A stretch of 64,000 bases of DNA from Deinococcus hopiensis KR-140 (GCA_943327755.2 CALPYF020000006.1:1-64000); one strand, 5' to 3'. Counted from the first letter of the stretch, positions 19,675-29,750 are shown. Translations and numbers: made by a program. Notes: generated by a model not told the origin, from the sequence alone.

Positions 19675-20214
19675 ATGAGCGTCCGCCCTGTGCCGCTGCT
19701 GCTGGCCCTGCTGGGCGCCGCCTCCGCCCACCCGGTGGACGAGGTGGTGCAGGGCGCGTACCTCACCCTGACGCCGGCGGGCGTGGAACTGGAACTGGAC
19801 CTCACGCCCGGCAGCGCCGTCGCCGCGAGCGTCACCGGCAGCCTGGACGCCGACCACAACGGGCGGGTCACGACCGCCGAGGCCCGCGCGTACGCCACGC
19901 GGGTCCTGGCCGCGCAGACCCTGACACTGGACGGCACCCGCGCCCGCTGGACGCTGCGGGACGTGCAGGTGCCGCCCCTGGCGAACCTGAAGCTGGGCAG
20001 CGACACCCTGAAAATCTTCGCCGTGGCTCCCAGGACGCAGCGGGCTGGGCTGCACACCCTGACATACACGAACGCGTACCGCCCCGCGAAGACGCAGCGC
20101 GTGGCGAACATCTTCCTAAAACCCGGCGGCCCCCTGACCGACCGGGTGACCAGTCAGACCCGCAGCGCCGACCTGACCCGCCTGACCGTGCAGTTCACCA
20201 CCGGGCAGCCATGA
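19675..20214 (+). CDS. Secreted protein with an EF-hand-like loop, partner of HupE
   Basis: A 179-residue exported protein: signal peptide MSVRPVPLLLALLGAASA, mature N-terminus HPVDEVVQGAYLTL. Residues about 58-70 (DADHNGRVTTAEA) have the spacing of an EF-hand calcium loop (D-x-D-x-N-G-x-V-x-x-x-E). The rest is beta-rich. The ATG follows the DUF3500 stop by 1 nt and the stop overlaps the HupE-like gene (ATGA). It most likely acts outside the membrane with the HupE-like protein, a role inferred from position alone. Confidence 0.75.
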   Translation: MSVRPVPLLLALLGAASAHPVDEVVQGAYLTLTPAGVELELDLTPGSAVAASVTGSLDADHNGRVTTAEARAYATRVLAAQTLTLDGTRARWTLRDVQVPPLANLKLGSDTLKIFAVAPRTQRAGLHTLTYTNAYRPAKTQRVANIFLKPGGPLTDRVTSQTRSADLTRLTVQFTTGQP

Positions 20215-21317
20215 GAGGCGCCCTGCGACAGCTGGGTCTCCGCTGCCTGGGTCTGCGCCGCCTGCTCGTGACCCTGCTGGCCCTGGGCGGCGCGGCGGGC
20301 GCGCACAGCCTCACGTTCAGTCAGGTGGACGTGCGCCTGCACGCGGACGCCACGCAGTTGACCGTCGCGCTGCCCACCGCCGCCCTGACGCACGAACCGG
20401 GCGCGCTGCCCGCCGGGACGACCACCACCAGCCTCCAAGCGGCACCCCTCCCCACCCCCGTCACGCGGGCCCTGACACGACTCGTCACGGCGCGCCTGCA
20501 CGTCCGGGCCGCTGCGCGCACTCTCCCCCTGACCGCCACCGCCGTCCGCGCCACCGGGGAGAACGTCACGGTCACCCTCACCGCCCCCGCCGCGCGCGGC
20601 ACCGTCACCGTGCAGAGCACCCTCTTCCCCGACGACACCCTGCACAAGACCTTCCTGAACCTGTACCGCGACCAGACCCTCGCCGGGCAGTACGCCCTGG
20701 ACCGCACCCAGACGACCGCCACACTGGACGCCCCGCGCGAGGCCACCACGCAGGTCATCCTGACCTTCATCCGCGAAGGCGTGCGGCACATCTTCATCGG
20801 GCCGGACCACATCCTGTTCGTGCTGGCCCTCGTGCTGCTCGGCGGACGCCCACGCACGCAGGTGAAGATCATCACGGCGTTCACCGCCGCGCACAGCGTC
20901 ACCCTGGCCCTCGCCACGCTGAACGTCGTGCAGCTCCCCGACCGGCTGGTGGAGAGCGTCATCGCCCTGAGCATCGTCGTGGTGGGCCTGCACGACCTGC
21001 GCGCCCTGCAAAACCCCACCCGCACCACCCGCGACCCGCGCGCCGCCCTGGCCTTCGCGTTCGGCCTGATCCACGGCTTCGGGTTCGCCAGCGTCCTGCG
21101 CGAACAGGCCCTCCCCCCGGACGCTGCCGCGTGGTCCCTGGCCGCCTTCAACATCGGCGTGGAAACCGGTCAGCTGTGCATCCTGCTCGCCGCGGCCGCC
21201 GCCCTGACCCTGCTGCGCCGCGCTGGGCCCCGCGTCACCCGCGCCGGGCTGCGCGTCACCGCTGCCGCCATCACCGCGACAGGCGGCGTGTGGTTCCTGC
21301 AACGGCTGCTCACCTGA
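20211..21317 (+). CDS. HupE/UreJ-type membrane protein (HupE/UreJ_2 family)
   Basis: A 368-residue membrane protein. It begins with a signal-like segment (LLVTLLALGGAAGAHSLTFS), followed by an extracytoplasmic beta domain (residues about 32-185) and a C-terminal membrane domain with six or seven helices. The membrane part has the family histidines: GVRHIFIGPDHILFVLALV, ITAFTAAHSVTLALATLN and AFGLIHGFGFASVLRE. HupE and UreJ are linked to nickel or cobalt uptake and related proteins act in metal homeostasis. There is no hydrogenase or urease gene here, so the metal and its user are unknown. Start overlaps the upstream stop by 4 nt. Confidence 0.87.
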   Translation: MRGALRQLGLRCLGLRRLLVTLLALGGAAGAHSLTFSQVDVRLHADATQLTVALPTAALTHEPGALPAGTTTTSLQAAPLPTPVTRALTRLVTARLHVRAAARTLPLTATAVRATGENVTVTLTAPAARGTVTVQSTLFPDDTLHKTFLNLYRDQTLAGQYALDRTQTTATLDAPREATTQVILTFIREGVRHIFIGPDHILFVLALVLLGGRPRTQVKIITAFTAAHSVTLALATLNVVQLPDRLVESVIALSIVVVGLHDLRALQNPTRTTRDPRAALAFAFGLIHGFGFASVLREQALPPDAAAWSLAAFNIGVETGQLCILLAAAAALTLLRRAGPRVTRAGLRVTAAAITATGGVWFLQRLLT

Positions 21318-21406
21318 GAACGGATGACGGTCGTTTCTTCATTTGTGCAGGGAGGTTCAAGTGCGCCGTCATGTTCACCGCGTGAACGCGGGACACAGTG
21401 AGAGGC

Positions 21407-22012
21407 ATGAAGAAACTGATGCTGGCAGCGGTGGGACTGACGGGCATTCTGGCAAGTTGCGGGTCGTACGGCAGCGCCCCGGACGGCAGCGGGAACGCGC
21501 GGGTGGTGGGCGTCAGTACGGAGTACACCTTGCAGGGCAGCAGCCCGGCACAGTACGTGGGCTGTGACGCTGTCACCAACGCGACCGACCCCAACCGGGC
21601 CACGAGCACGCAGGTGGTCGTCACGTTTGCCGCTGCGGGCAGCATTTCCAGCGTTGACGTCTCCCTGAAGGGCACGACGGACTCCGCCTATGACGAGACC
21701 CAGACCTTCAGGGTGTCGGAGCTCGGCAAGGACAGCAGCGGAAATTATCAGGCGATCTTTGACTTCAAGTCGGCCAGCGGGGATTTCCTACCCGCCAGCA
21801 TCATCGTCAACCCCACCCCACCGGCGATCCGCGCACCACGCCCTGTCACGGCGACAGCTGCTGTGGGTTCCTTCTACGCCGATCTCCGGGTCAATACGAC
21901 GACCGGTTCGTCCTTCACGATCACCAGCGCCAACCTGGGCAGCGGGACCGGCAAGATCAACGTCTACCGTTCCTGCACCCTCAGCGGCACAGCCCAGCCT
22001 CTGAACCGCTGA
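21407..22012 (+). CDS. Lipoprotein, member of a local paralogous family (2 of 3)
   Basis: A 201-residue lipoprotein: MKKLMLAAVGLTGILASCGS with lipobox LASC (Cys 18). Cysteines in YVGCDAV and VYRSCTL correspond to the pair in the protein at 17864. Strands STQVVVTFAAAGSISSVDVS and YADLRVNTTTGSSFTITSAN match that protein in order. A Pro-rich linker (NPTPPAIRAPRPV) divides two halves. The ATG at 21407 is chosen as the beginning of the signal peptide; the upstream sequence GTGAGAGGC resembles that of the next gene at 22122. Function unknown. Confidence 0.72.
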   Translation: MKKLMLAAVGLTGILASCGSYGSAPDGSGNARVVGVSTEYTLQGSSPAQYVGCDAVTNATDPNRATSTQVVVTFAAAGSISSVDVSLKGTTDSAYDETQTFRVSELGKDSSGNYQAIFDFKSASGDFLPASIIVNPTPPAIRAPRPVTATAAVGSFYADLRVNTTTGSSFTITSANLGSGTGKINVYRSCTLSGTAQPLNR

Positions 22013-22027
22013 ATCCGGCCACTCGGG

Positions 22028-22063
22028 AATCCCTGCATGTCCTGCGGGGATTTCTTCATTTTT
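22028..22063 (+). terminator. Rho-independent terminator
   Basis: AATCCCTGC (22028-22036) pairs with GCGGGGATT (22044-22052) and is followed by a T-rich tail (TTTCTTCATTTTT). Confidence 0.75.
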
Positions 22064-22121
22064 CATGTCGCTTCAGATGACCATCACAAGAGAGTCAGGT
22101 TCAGTGGGCAGAGTGAGAGGG

Positions 22122-22679
22122 ATGAAAAAGACTGCTCTGGCTGCCGCCGCCCTTGCCTTTGCCCTTGCCGGTTGCTCCGTGACCGTCAGCGTGCCGGATT
22201 TCACTCCGGGCACGCAGCCCTCGCCGTCGCTGCAACTGAAGGAGTTCACGTACAGCACGCAGTACCGCACGGCGGCGGATTACCGTGATCAGGACGGAAC
22301 GTTCATTGCGGCCGGGTCGTACATCATCTGTGACAACAAGAGCACGACGATGTACGTGGATCTGAAGTGGACGGGTGGCCTGAAGGAGGTCTACGCGCAG
22401 TTCGAGGGCCTGAAGACGGGCGGCACGAAGAACTTCAGCTTCTACGCGTATGGCGCGGCGGACTATAGCGGGGCGGGTCTGCTGAACGCGACGTTCGGTC
22501 CGGGCACGGCGCCCCTGGGTCTGCCTGGCCAGCTGGGCGCGCAGGCGATCGTGGTGAATCCCGTGATTCTGGACGTGAAGGGGAACACGTTCGTGAAGGT
22601 GCAGGGTGTGGACGAGGCGGGGCGGTACAGCAACGTGCTGGAGTCCGCGCAGGCTTTCCCGGTCGTGGACTGCCAGTAA
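22122..22679 (+). CDS. Lipoprotein, possible third member of a local family
   Basis: A 185-residue lipoprotein: MKKTALAAAALAFALAGCSV with lipobox LAGC (Cys 18). The mature part has a Pro/Ser linker, then beta strands with cysteines in YIICDNKS and the C-terminal VVDCQ, again an early and a terminal cysteine. Similarity to the two upstream lipoproteins is weak but the layout (signal, short linker, paired cysteines, C-terminal Cys) is shared. The sequence before the start (GTGAGAGGG) resembles that of 21407. Function unknown. Confidence 0.7.
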   Translation: MKKTALAAAALAFALAGCSVTVSVPDFTPGTQPSPSLQLKEFTYSTQYRTAADYRDQDGTFIAAGSYIICDNKSTTMYVDLKWTGGLKEVYAQFEGLKTGGTKNFSFYAYGAADYSGAGLLNATFGPGTAPLGLPGQLGAQAIVVNPVILDVKGNTFVKVQGVDEAGRYSNVLESAQAFPVVDCQ

Positions 22680-22691
22680 GCGTCACGTGAT

Positions 22692-22728
22692 ACGCGCCGC
22701 CCCAGGCAAATGGGGCGGCGCGTTTCTG
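22692..22728. terminator. Bidirectional terminator between lipoprotein and VOC genes
   Basis: Perfect 13-bp inverted repeat ACGCGCCGCCCCA / TGGGGCGGCGCGT around a 6-nt loop, followed by TTCTGTT. Confidence 0.8.
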
Positions 22729-22735
22729 TTGAGGT

Positions 22736-23686
22736 TCAGGTCAGCGGCGTGAGGCCCGCTTCGATCTGCGCGCGGTGCGGTTCGAGGAACGGGGCGAGGA
22801 TCAGGGTTTCACCCAGGTGGTCGGGGTGTTCGTCGACGGCGAAGCCGGGGCCGTCGGTGGCGAGTTCGATCAGGATGCCCTGCGGTTCGCGGTAGTAGAT
22901 GCTCTGGAACCAGTGACGGTCGACCTCGCCGCTGGTGCGCAGGCCCAGGCTGCTCAGGTGGGCGTTCCAGTCGTGGTACTGGTCGTCGTGGACGCGCAGC
23001 GCGATGTGGTGGACGCCGCCCGCGCCGGGCCGGGCGGGAGGCAGGGTCGGGTCGATGCGCAGGTGCAGTTCGGCGTGTGGGCCGCCGCCTTGCATGGCGT
23101 ACACGTGGATGGTGCGCGTGGGCTGTTCGGGGTCGGGGTAGGTGCCGGTGGGGGTGAGGTGGTAGGCGCGTTCGAGGACGCGGGTGGTGGGGAACAGGTT
23201 CGGGAGGGTCAGTTCGCTGGGGCCCAGGCCGAGGATCTGTTTGTCTGCGGGGACGGGGCTGGCGTCCCAGGGGGTGCCGTCGGGGCCGCCCTCGACGAGG
23301 CTGAGGCGCTGGCCTTCGGGGTCGCTGAAGTCCAGGTGGGGGCGGCCGTGGCGGGTGACGGGCGTGACGGGGGTGCCGCTGGCGGTCAGGTGGGCCTGCC
23401 ACCAGTCGAGGGTGCCGGTGGGGACGCGCAGGCTGGTGCGGCTGACGCTGTGGTTGCCGGGCTGTTCGCGGGGGACGTCCCACTGGAAGAAGGTGAGGTC
23501 GCTGCCGGGGGTGCCGTCGCGGTCGGCGTAGAAGAGGTGGTAGGCGGTGACGTCGTCCTGGTTGACGGTTTTCTTCACGAGGCGCAGGCCGAGGGTCTGG
23601 GTGTAGTACCCGAGGTTGGCGCGGGCGTCGGCGGTGACGGCGGTGACGTGGTGCAGGCCGTGCGGGGTGAGGGGCGTGGTGGTCAT
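22736..23686 (-). CDS. VOC-family ring-cleaving dioxygenase (glyoxalase/extradiol type)
   Basis: A 316-residue two-domain VOC protein. Domain 1 (about residues 8-140): GLHHVTAVTADARANLGYYT, QTLGLRLVKKTVNQDD, FYADRDGTPGSDLTFFQWD. Domain 2 (about 150-310): HHIALRVHDDQYHDWNAHLS and YYREPQGILIELATDGPGF. Two His and a Glu in HHV/HHI/ILIELA form the presumed metal site. It is closest to the group annotated as ring-cleaving dioxygenase, including B. subtilis MhqA/MhqE/MhqO enzymes for quinones and catechols. The ATG at 23686 is preceded 6 nt away by TAAAGT; a GTG at 23692 is the alternative. A palindrome overlaps the promoter. Confidence 0.88.
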   Translation of the reverse strand: MTTTPLTPHGLHHVTAVTADARANLGYYTQTLGLRLVKKTVNQDDVTAYHLFYADRDGTPGSDLTFFQWDVPREQPGNHSVSRTSLRVPTGTLDWWQAHLTASGTPVTPVTRHGRPHLDFSDPEGQRLSLVEGGPDGTPWDASPVPADKQILGLGPSELTLPNLFPTTRVLERAYHLTPTGTYPDPEQPTRTIHVYAMQGGGPHAELHLRIDPTLPPARPGAGGVHHIALRVHDDQYHDWNAHLSSLGLRTSGEVDRHWFQSIYYREPQGILIELATDGPGFAVDEHPDHLGETLILAPFLEPHRAQIEAGLTPLT

Positions 23687-23691
23687 GCCCA

Positions 23692-23717
23692 CACTTTAAT
23701 TCGTTTGATGTTAAGTG
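23692..23717 (-). promoter_or_regulatory. VOC gene -10 box (TAAAGT) within an inverted repeat
   Basis: TAAAGT (23693-23698) ends 6 nt before the ATG. It lies in an imperfect inverted repeat, CACTTAA and TTAAAGTG arms on the minus strand (23711-23717 and 23692-23699). This is where a repressor would be expected to act, for example a MarR type as for mhq genes. Binding is inference. Confidence 0.5.
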
Positions 23718-23756
23718 ATTGTGACGAGCCGACAGCCACGGTGACCTGAGACAGCA

Positions 23757-23789
23757 AGTGGGCCGCAGGATCGACTCCCACGGCCCACT
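23757..23789. terminator. Hairpin between the VOC promoter and the thiolase 3' end
   Basis: AGTGGGCCG (23757-23765) and CGGCCCACT (23781-23789) form a perfect 9-bp stem with a 15-nt loop; probable terminator of the thiolase operon, about 130 bp past its stop. Confidence 0.5.
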
Positions 23790-23917
23790 CCCCCCTTCCC
23801 GCGCGGTGGTGTCCGGTTGCGGTCACGCGAGAACAGCACACCCGCCCCCTCGACTTCCCACCACCGCCTCTGGCGGCTTCTCGTTCCACCCGGTTCAGGG
23901 CGCGACCCCGAACGCCG

Positions 23918-25099
23918 TTACAGCACTTCGAACAGTCCGGCCGCGCCCATGCCGCCGCCGATGCACATGGTCACGACGACATGCTTGGCGCCGCGGCGTT
24001 TGCCTTCCAGCAGGGCGTGCCCGGTCAGGCGCGCGCCGCTCATGCCGTAGGGGTGCCCGATGCTGATGGAGCCGCCGTTCACGTTGTACTTCTCGGGGTC
24101 GATGCCGAGGTAGTCGCGGCAGTACAGGGCCTGCACGGCGAACGCCTCGTTCAGTTCCCACAGGTCGATGTCGTCCACGCTCAGGCCGTGCCGCTTGAGG
24201 AGTTTCGGCACGGCGAACACCGGGCCGATGCCCATCTCGTCGGGTTCGCACCCGGCGATGGCGAAGCCCTTGAACAGGCCCAGCGGGACGAGGCCGCGTT
24301 CGCGGGCCACGTCGGCGTTCATGACGACCACGGCGGCCGCGCCGTCGCTGAGCTGGCTGGCGTTCCCGGCGGTAATCACGCCGCCCTCGAACACGGGCTT
24401 CAGTTTGCCCAGGCCTTCCAGGGTGGTGTCGGCGCGGTTGCCCTCGTCCAGGGTGCGGGTGACGGTCTGGTCGCTGATCTCGCCGGTGGCCTTGTCCTGC
24501 ACCTTCATCGTGGCGGTCATGGGGACGATCTCATGCTCGAACAGCCCCGCCTGCTGGGCGCGGGCGGTGCGCATCTGCGAGTGGTACGCGTACTCGTCCT
24601 GCTGCTCGCGGGTGATGCCGTAGCGCTTGGCGACGATCTCGGCGGTTTCCAGCATGGGCATGTAGATGGCGGGCTTGTGTTCCATGAGCCACTCGCCGCG
24701 CAGACGGTACTTGTTCGCGTGCTCGTTCTGCGTCAGCGTGATGCTTTCCAGGCCGCCCGCCACGTACACGTCGCCCTGGCCGGCCATGACGCTGTTCGCG
24801 GCGGTGGCGATGGTCTGCAGGCCGCTGGAGCAGAAGCGGTTCACGGTCTGCCCCGCCACGCCCACGGGCAGTCCGGCACGCAGCGCGATCTGCCGGGCGA
24901 TGTTGCTGCCGGTGGCACCCTCGGGGTTCCCGGCGCCCATGATGACGTCCTCGATCTCGGCGGGGTCCACGCCCGCGCGGGCGATGGCGTGCGTGACGGC
25001 GTGTGCGCCCAGGTCGCTGCCGTGCGTGTCGTTCAGGAAGCCGCGGTAGGCCTTGCCGATGGGGGTGCGGGCGGTGGAGACGATGACAGCTTCAGGCAT
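23918..25099 (-). CDS. fadA: Acetyl-CoA C-acyltransferase (thiolase)
   Basis: Thiolase cleaves 3-ketoacyl-CoA in beta-oxidation or condenses two acetyl-CoA. The 393-residue product has the N-terminal half with NRFCSSGLQTIATAANSVMA, whose Cys (about residue 88) is the acyl-enzyme nucleophile, and the C-terminal half with ELNEAFA, the NGGSISIGHPYGMSGARLTG block (His) and VVTMCIGGGMGAAG (second Cys). Length and motifs are standard. Its ATG overlaps the stop of the upstream glycosyltransferase by 8 nt, so it is the third gene of that operon, an unusual partnership. Degradative rather than biosynthetic function is favoured by the fadJ neighbour. Confidence 0.94.
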   Translation of the reverse strand: MPEAVIVSTARTPIGKAYRGFLNDTHGSDLGAHAVTHAIARAGVDPAEIEDVIMGAGNPEGATGSNIARQIALRAGLPVGVAGQTVNRFCSSGLQTIATAANSVMAGQGDVYVAGGLESITLTQNEHANKYRLRGEWLMEHKPAIYMPMLETAEIVAKRYGITREQQDEYAYHSQMRTARAQQAGLFEHEIVPMTATMKVQDKATGEISDQTVTRTLDEGNRADTTLEGLGKLKPVFEGGVITAGNASQLSDGAAAVVVMNADVARERGLVPLGLFKGFAIAGCEPDEMGIGPVFAVPKLLKRHGLSVDDIDLWELNEAFAVQALYCRDYLGIDPEKYNVNGGSISIGHPYGMSGARLTGHALLEGKRRGAKHVVVTMCIGGGMGAAGLFEVL

Positions 25100-26228
25100 G
25101 GGGGTACTCCTTCGCGGCGTGCGCCGCAGGTGAGGGGTGGGGGACGAGGCGCCGCAGTTCAGCCAGAACGAGCGCGGCGGTGTGATCGGTGGTGTGGCGG
25201 TCGAGGACGAACTGCCGCGCGGCCCGCCCGAATTCCTGCGTGCGCTCCGGGTGCGCCGCGAGAGCCCGCAGCGCGCGGGCCAGCACGTCCGGCTGGGCGG
25301 GCACCGTCAGGCCCGTCACGCCGTCCTGCACGAGTTCCGCCTGCGCCGGAATGTCCGTGGTCACGACCGGGAGGCCGGACGCCATGGCCTCCAGCGTCAC
25401 CAGGGACTGGTTCTCCGCCAGCGTGGGTTGCAGCAGCGCGTCCGCCGCGCGGTACAGCTCCGGCATGTCCCAGCGCCGACCCAGGAAGCGCACGTTCCGC
25501 AACCCCAGCCGCGCCGCGTAGCCCTGCACCAGCGTGCCCACGCTGGAATCCATGTCCCCGACGAACACGAAATCCAGCTCCGGGGCGTGCCGGGCCGTGC
25601 GGACGCTCGCCCACTGATTCTTCTCGGGCGTGAAGCGACCCGGAATCAGGACGGTGAAGCGCGTGAAGCCCAGCGATTCGCGCAGGGTGGCGCGGTCCTC
25701 GGAGGTGACGGGACGGAACTGCTCGGGATCCACGCCGTTCGTGACGAAGGTCGTGTCCCGCAGGCCCATCGGACCGCGCAGGAAGTCGGCGCCCCAGCGG
25801 GACACGGTCAGCACGTGCCCGGCGCGGCGCAGGGGGATCGCCTTCGTGAAACGGTACGTCTCGCGGTACAGCGCCCGCAGCGGCGGCGCGTAATGGTAGT
25901 CCAGCTGGTCGTGCGACACGACCAGCGTGGGCGCGGCCAGACCCGGCAGCAGCCGCAGGTACGTGCCGGGGTCCCAGGCCTGCAAGAGGCGCAGGTCGAA
26001 CTCGCGGGTCAGCTCCGGCAGCCCCGTCAGGTCGGTGAAGCGCCGCACCGGAATCCCGGCCTCGCCGAACTGCGCGGCCAGCCGGTCCAGGCTCTCCCCC
26101 ACCCGCAGGAACACGGTGGGCTGCACGCCGCCCGGCAACAGGCGCGGCAGGACGTACAGCAGCCACAGTTCACTGCCCGCCACGCGCGGCGCGTCGGTCA
26201 GAACTGCCAGCCGCAGCGGGTCAGACAT
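25092..26228 (-). CDS. Glycosyltransferase family 4 (tandem copy 1)
   Basis: A 378-residue GT-B glycosyltransferase. The N-terminal acceptor domain begins LRLAVLTDAPRVAGSELWLL. The C-terminal donor domain has VLIPGRFTPEKNQWASVRTA, FVFVGDMDSS, LGRRWDMPELYRAADALLQP and ENQSLVTLEAMASGLPVVTT, in which the ExxSLVxxEAMA block is the nucleotide-sugar motif. It starts inside the stop of the copy at 26221 (8-nt overlap) and ends inside the thiolase start (8-nt overlap). It is nearly identical to the adjacent copy from about residue 179 to 330 but clearly diverged in the acceptor domain, implying different acceptors for the same sugar donor. Donor and acceptor are unknown. Confidence 0.88.
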   Translation of the reverse strand: MSDPLRLAVLTDAPRVAGSELWLLYVLPRLLPGGVQPTVFLRVGESLDRLAAQFGEAGIPVRRFTDLTGLPELTREFDLRLLQAWDPGTYLRLLPGLAAPTLVVSHDQLDYHYAPPLRALYRETYRFTKAIPLRRAGHVLTVSRWGADFLRGPMGLRDTTFVTNGVDPEQFRPVTSEDRATLRESLGFTRFTVLIPGRFTPEKNQWASVRTARHAPELDFVFVGDMDSSVGTLVQGYAARLGLRNVRFLGRRWDMPELYRAADALLQPTLAENQSLVTLEAMASGLPVVTTDIPAQAELVQDGVTGLTVPAQPDVLARALRALAAHPERTQEFGRAARQFVLDRHTTDHTAALVLAELRRLVPHPSPAAHAAKEYPHA

Positions 26229-27357
26229 GCGCCACCAGGTTGTTCAGCAGCACGTCCCGCACCTTGGCGACGGTGTGCTCCAGCGTGTGCCGGCTCAGCA
26301 CGAAGTCGCGGGCCGCCCGCCCGAACGCAGCCGTGCGCTCGGGGTGCGCCGCGAGGGCCCGCAGGGCGCGGGCCAGCACGTCCGGCTGGGCGGGCACCGT
26401 CAGGCCCGTCACGCCGTCCCGCACGAGTTCCACCTGCGCCGGAATGTCCGTGGTCACGACCGGGAGGCCCGACGCCATCGCCTCCAGCGTCACCAGAGAC
26501 TGGTTCTCCGCCAGGGTGGGTTGCAGCAGCGCGTCCGCCGCGCGGTACAGCTCCGGCATGTCCCAGCGGCGACCCAGGAAGCGCACGTTCCGCAATCCCA
26601 GTCGCGCCGCGTAGCCCTGCACGAGCTGACCCACGCTGGAATCCATGTCCCCGACGAACACGAAGTCCAGCTCCGGGGCGTGCCGGGCCGCCCGGACGCT
26701 CGCCCACTGGTTCTTCTCGGGGGCGAAACGCCCCGGGATGAGCACCGTGAAGCGCGTGAAGCCCAGCGACTCCCGCAACGCCGCGCGGTCCTCCGGGGTG
26801 GCCGGATGGAAGCGGTCCACCTTCACGCCGTTCGTGACGACCTGCACATCCGGCAGGCGCATGTCGCGCCGCATGAACGCGCCCGCCCACTCGGATACCG
26901 TGACCAGCCGGTCCGCCTGCCGGAACGGCGCGGCCTTCGTCCACGGGTATGTCTCGCGGTACGTCAGCCGCAGCGGCTGCGGGTAGTGGAAGTCCAGCTG
27001 ATCGTGGCTGATCACCATCCGCGGCGAGCGCAGCGCCGGGAGCAGCGTGCGGTACGTGCCCGGCGTCCAGCCCTGCACGATCCGCAGGTCGAAGTCCCGA
27101 CTCAGCTCCGGCAGGGTCCGCAGGTCGTCGTACCGCTGCACGGTCACGCCCCCCTCCTCGAAGCGTTCGGCCAGTCCGTCCAGTTTCTCCTCCACGCGCA
27201 GGAAGACCGTGGCCTGAATACCGTCCGGCCGGAGGCGCGGCAGGACGTCCAGCAGCCACAGTTCACTGCCGGCCACGCGTGGCGCGTCGGTCAGGACCGC
27301 CACGCGCAGCCGCGCGGGGGGGATGGTCGAGTCAGATTGAACCGGGTCCAGCATCAT
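26221..27357 (-). CDS. Glycosyltransferase family 4 (tandem copy 2)
   Basis: A 378-residue paralogue of the gene at 25092, equal in length. N-terminal domain: LRVAVLTDAPRVAGSELWLL, SHDQLDFHYPQPLRL, VTVSEWAGAFMRRDM, FHPATPEDRAALRESLGFTR. Donor domain: IPGRFAPEKNQWASVRAARH and the same LEAMASGLPVVTT motif. The start is the ATG at 27357, 6 nt after TACCAT, which makes both copies 378 residues; a longer in-frame start adds ten residues. First gene of the operon GT2-GT1-thiolase. Both are cytoplasmic with no membrane helix; the target glycan is unknown. Confidence 0.87.
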   Translation of the reverse strand: MMLDPVQSDSTIPPARLRVAVLTDAPRVAGSELWLLDVLPRLRPDGIQATVFLRVEEKLDGLAERFEEGGVTVQRYDDLRTLPELSRDFDLRIVQGWTPGTYRTLLPALRSPRMVISHDQLDFHYPQPLRLTYRETYPWTKAAPFRQADRLVTVSEWAGAFMRRDMRLPDVQVVTNGVKVDRFHPATPEDRAALRESLGFTRFTVLIPGRFAPEKNQWASVRAARHAPELDFVFVGDMDSSVGQLVQGYAARLGLRNVRFLGRRWDMPELYRAADALLQPTLAENQSLVTLEAMASGLPVVTTDIPAQVELVRDGVTGLTVPAQPDVLARALRALAAHPERTAAFGRAARDFVLSRHTLEHTVAKVRDVLLNNLVAHV

Positions 27358-27363
27358 CCGGTC

Positions 27364-27369
27364 ATGGTA
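27364..27369 (-). promoter_or_regulatory. -10 box TACCAT of the glycosyltransferase operon
   Basis: TACCAT ends 6 nt before the ATG at 27357; the only promoter seen for the GT2-GT1-thiolase operon. Confidence 0.5.
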
Positions 27370-27421
27370 GTGCGGGCCGCCACTCACACGCCACCGCCAA
27401 CCCCTACGCGGGACCGCACCG

Positions 27422-27577
27422 TCATGGGATCCGCTCGCCGGACTGCGGGTCGAACAGGACCGTACCGGGGCGCAGACTGGCTTCCCCTCCGGCGTGCCGG
27501 GCGACCCGCGCGCCCAGCGCGCCCAGGTCGGTGTTCACCGGGAGGAGCGCGTGGGTCAGGGACGGGGTGACGCTCAT
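27422..27577 (-). CDS. Possible 51-residue protein downstream of fadJ
   Basis: An open frame that begins 10 nt past the fadJ stop and encodes 51 residues, starting MSVTPSLTHALLPVNTDLGA and ending RPGTVLFDPQSGERIP. The ending looks like a genuine folded C-terminus rather than noise, and the position fits translational coupling to fadJ. There is no Shine-Dalgarno and no family was recognised. It could be a small peptide or a remnant. It fills the gap between fadJ and the glycosyltransferase operon. Confidence 0.35.
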   Translation of the reverse strand: MSVTPSLTHALLPVNTDLGALGARVARHAGGEASLRPGTVLFDPQSGERIP

Positions 27578-27587
27578 GGCGCTGGTC

Positions 27588-29672
<2,085 letters not shown>

Positions 29673-29750
29673 GCGGGGCCTCCTGCGGGGCGGTTGGGTT
29701 GGGGGTGCGGGTCTGCGGCCCCAGCTTTCCACGAAAGGCCGGGGTGGTCA

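Noticed and set aside
20154..21302. Long antisense frames opposite the HupE gene and its neighbours
   Set aside because: They are the Arg/Gly/Ala-rich shadows expected in high-GC coding DNA, without start signals.
25092..27357. Tandem glycosyltransferases as an assembly duplication artefact
   Set aside because: The N-terminal halves and the start and end sequences differ clearly, so both copies are real genes.
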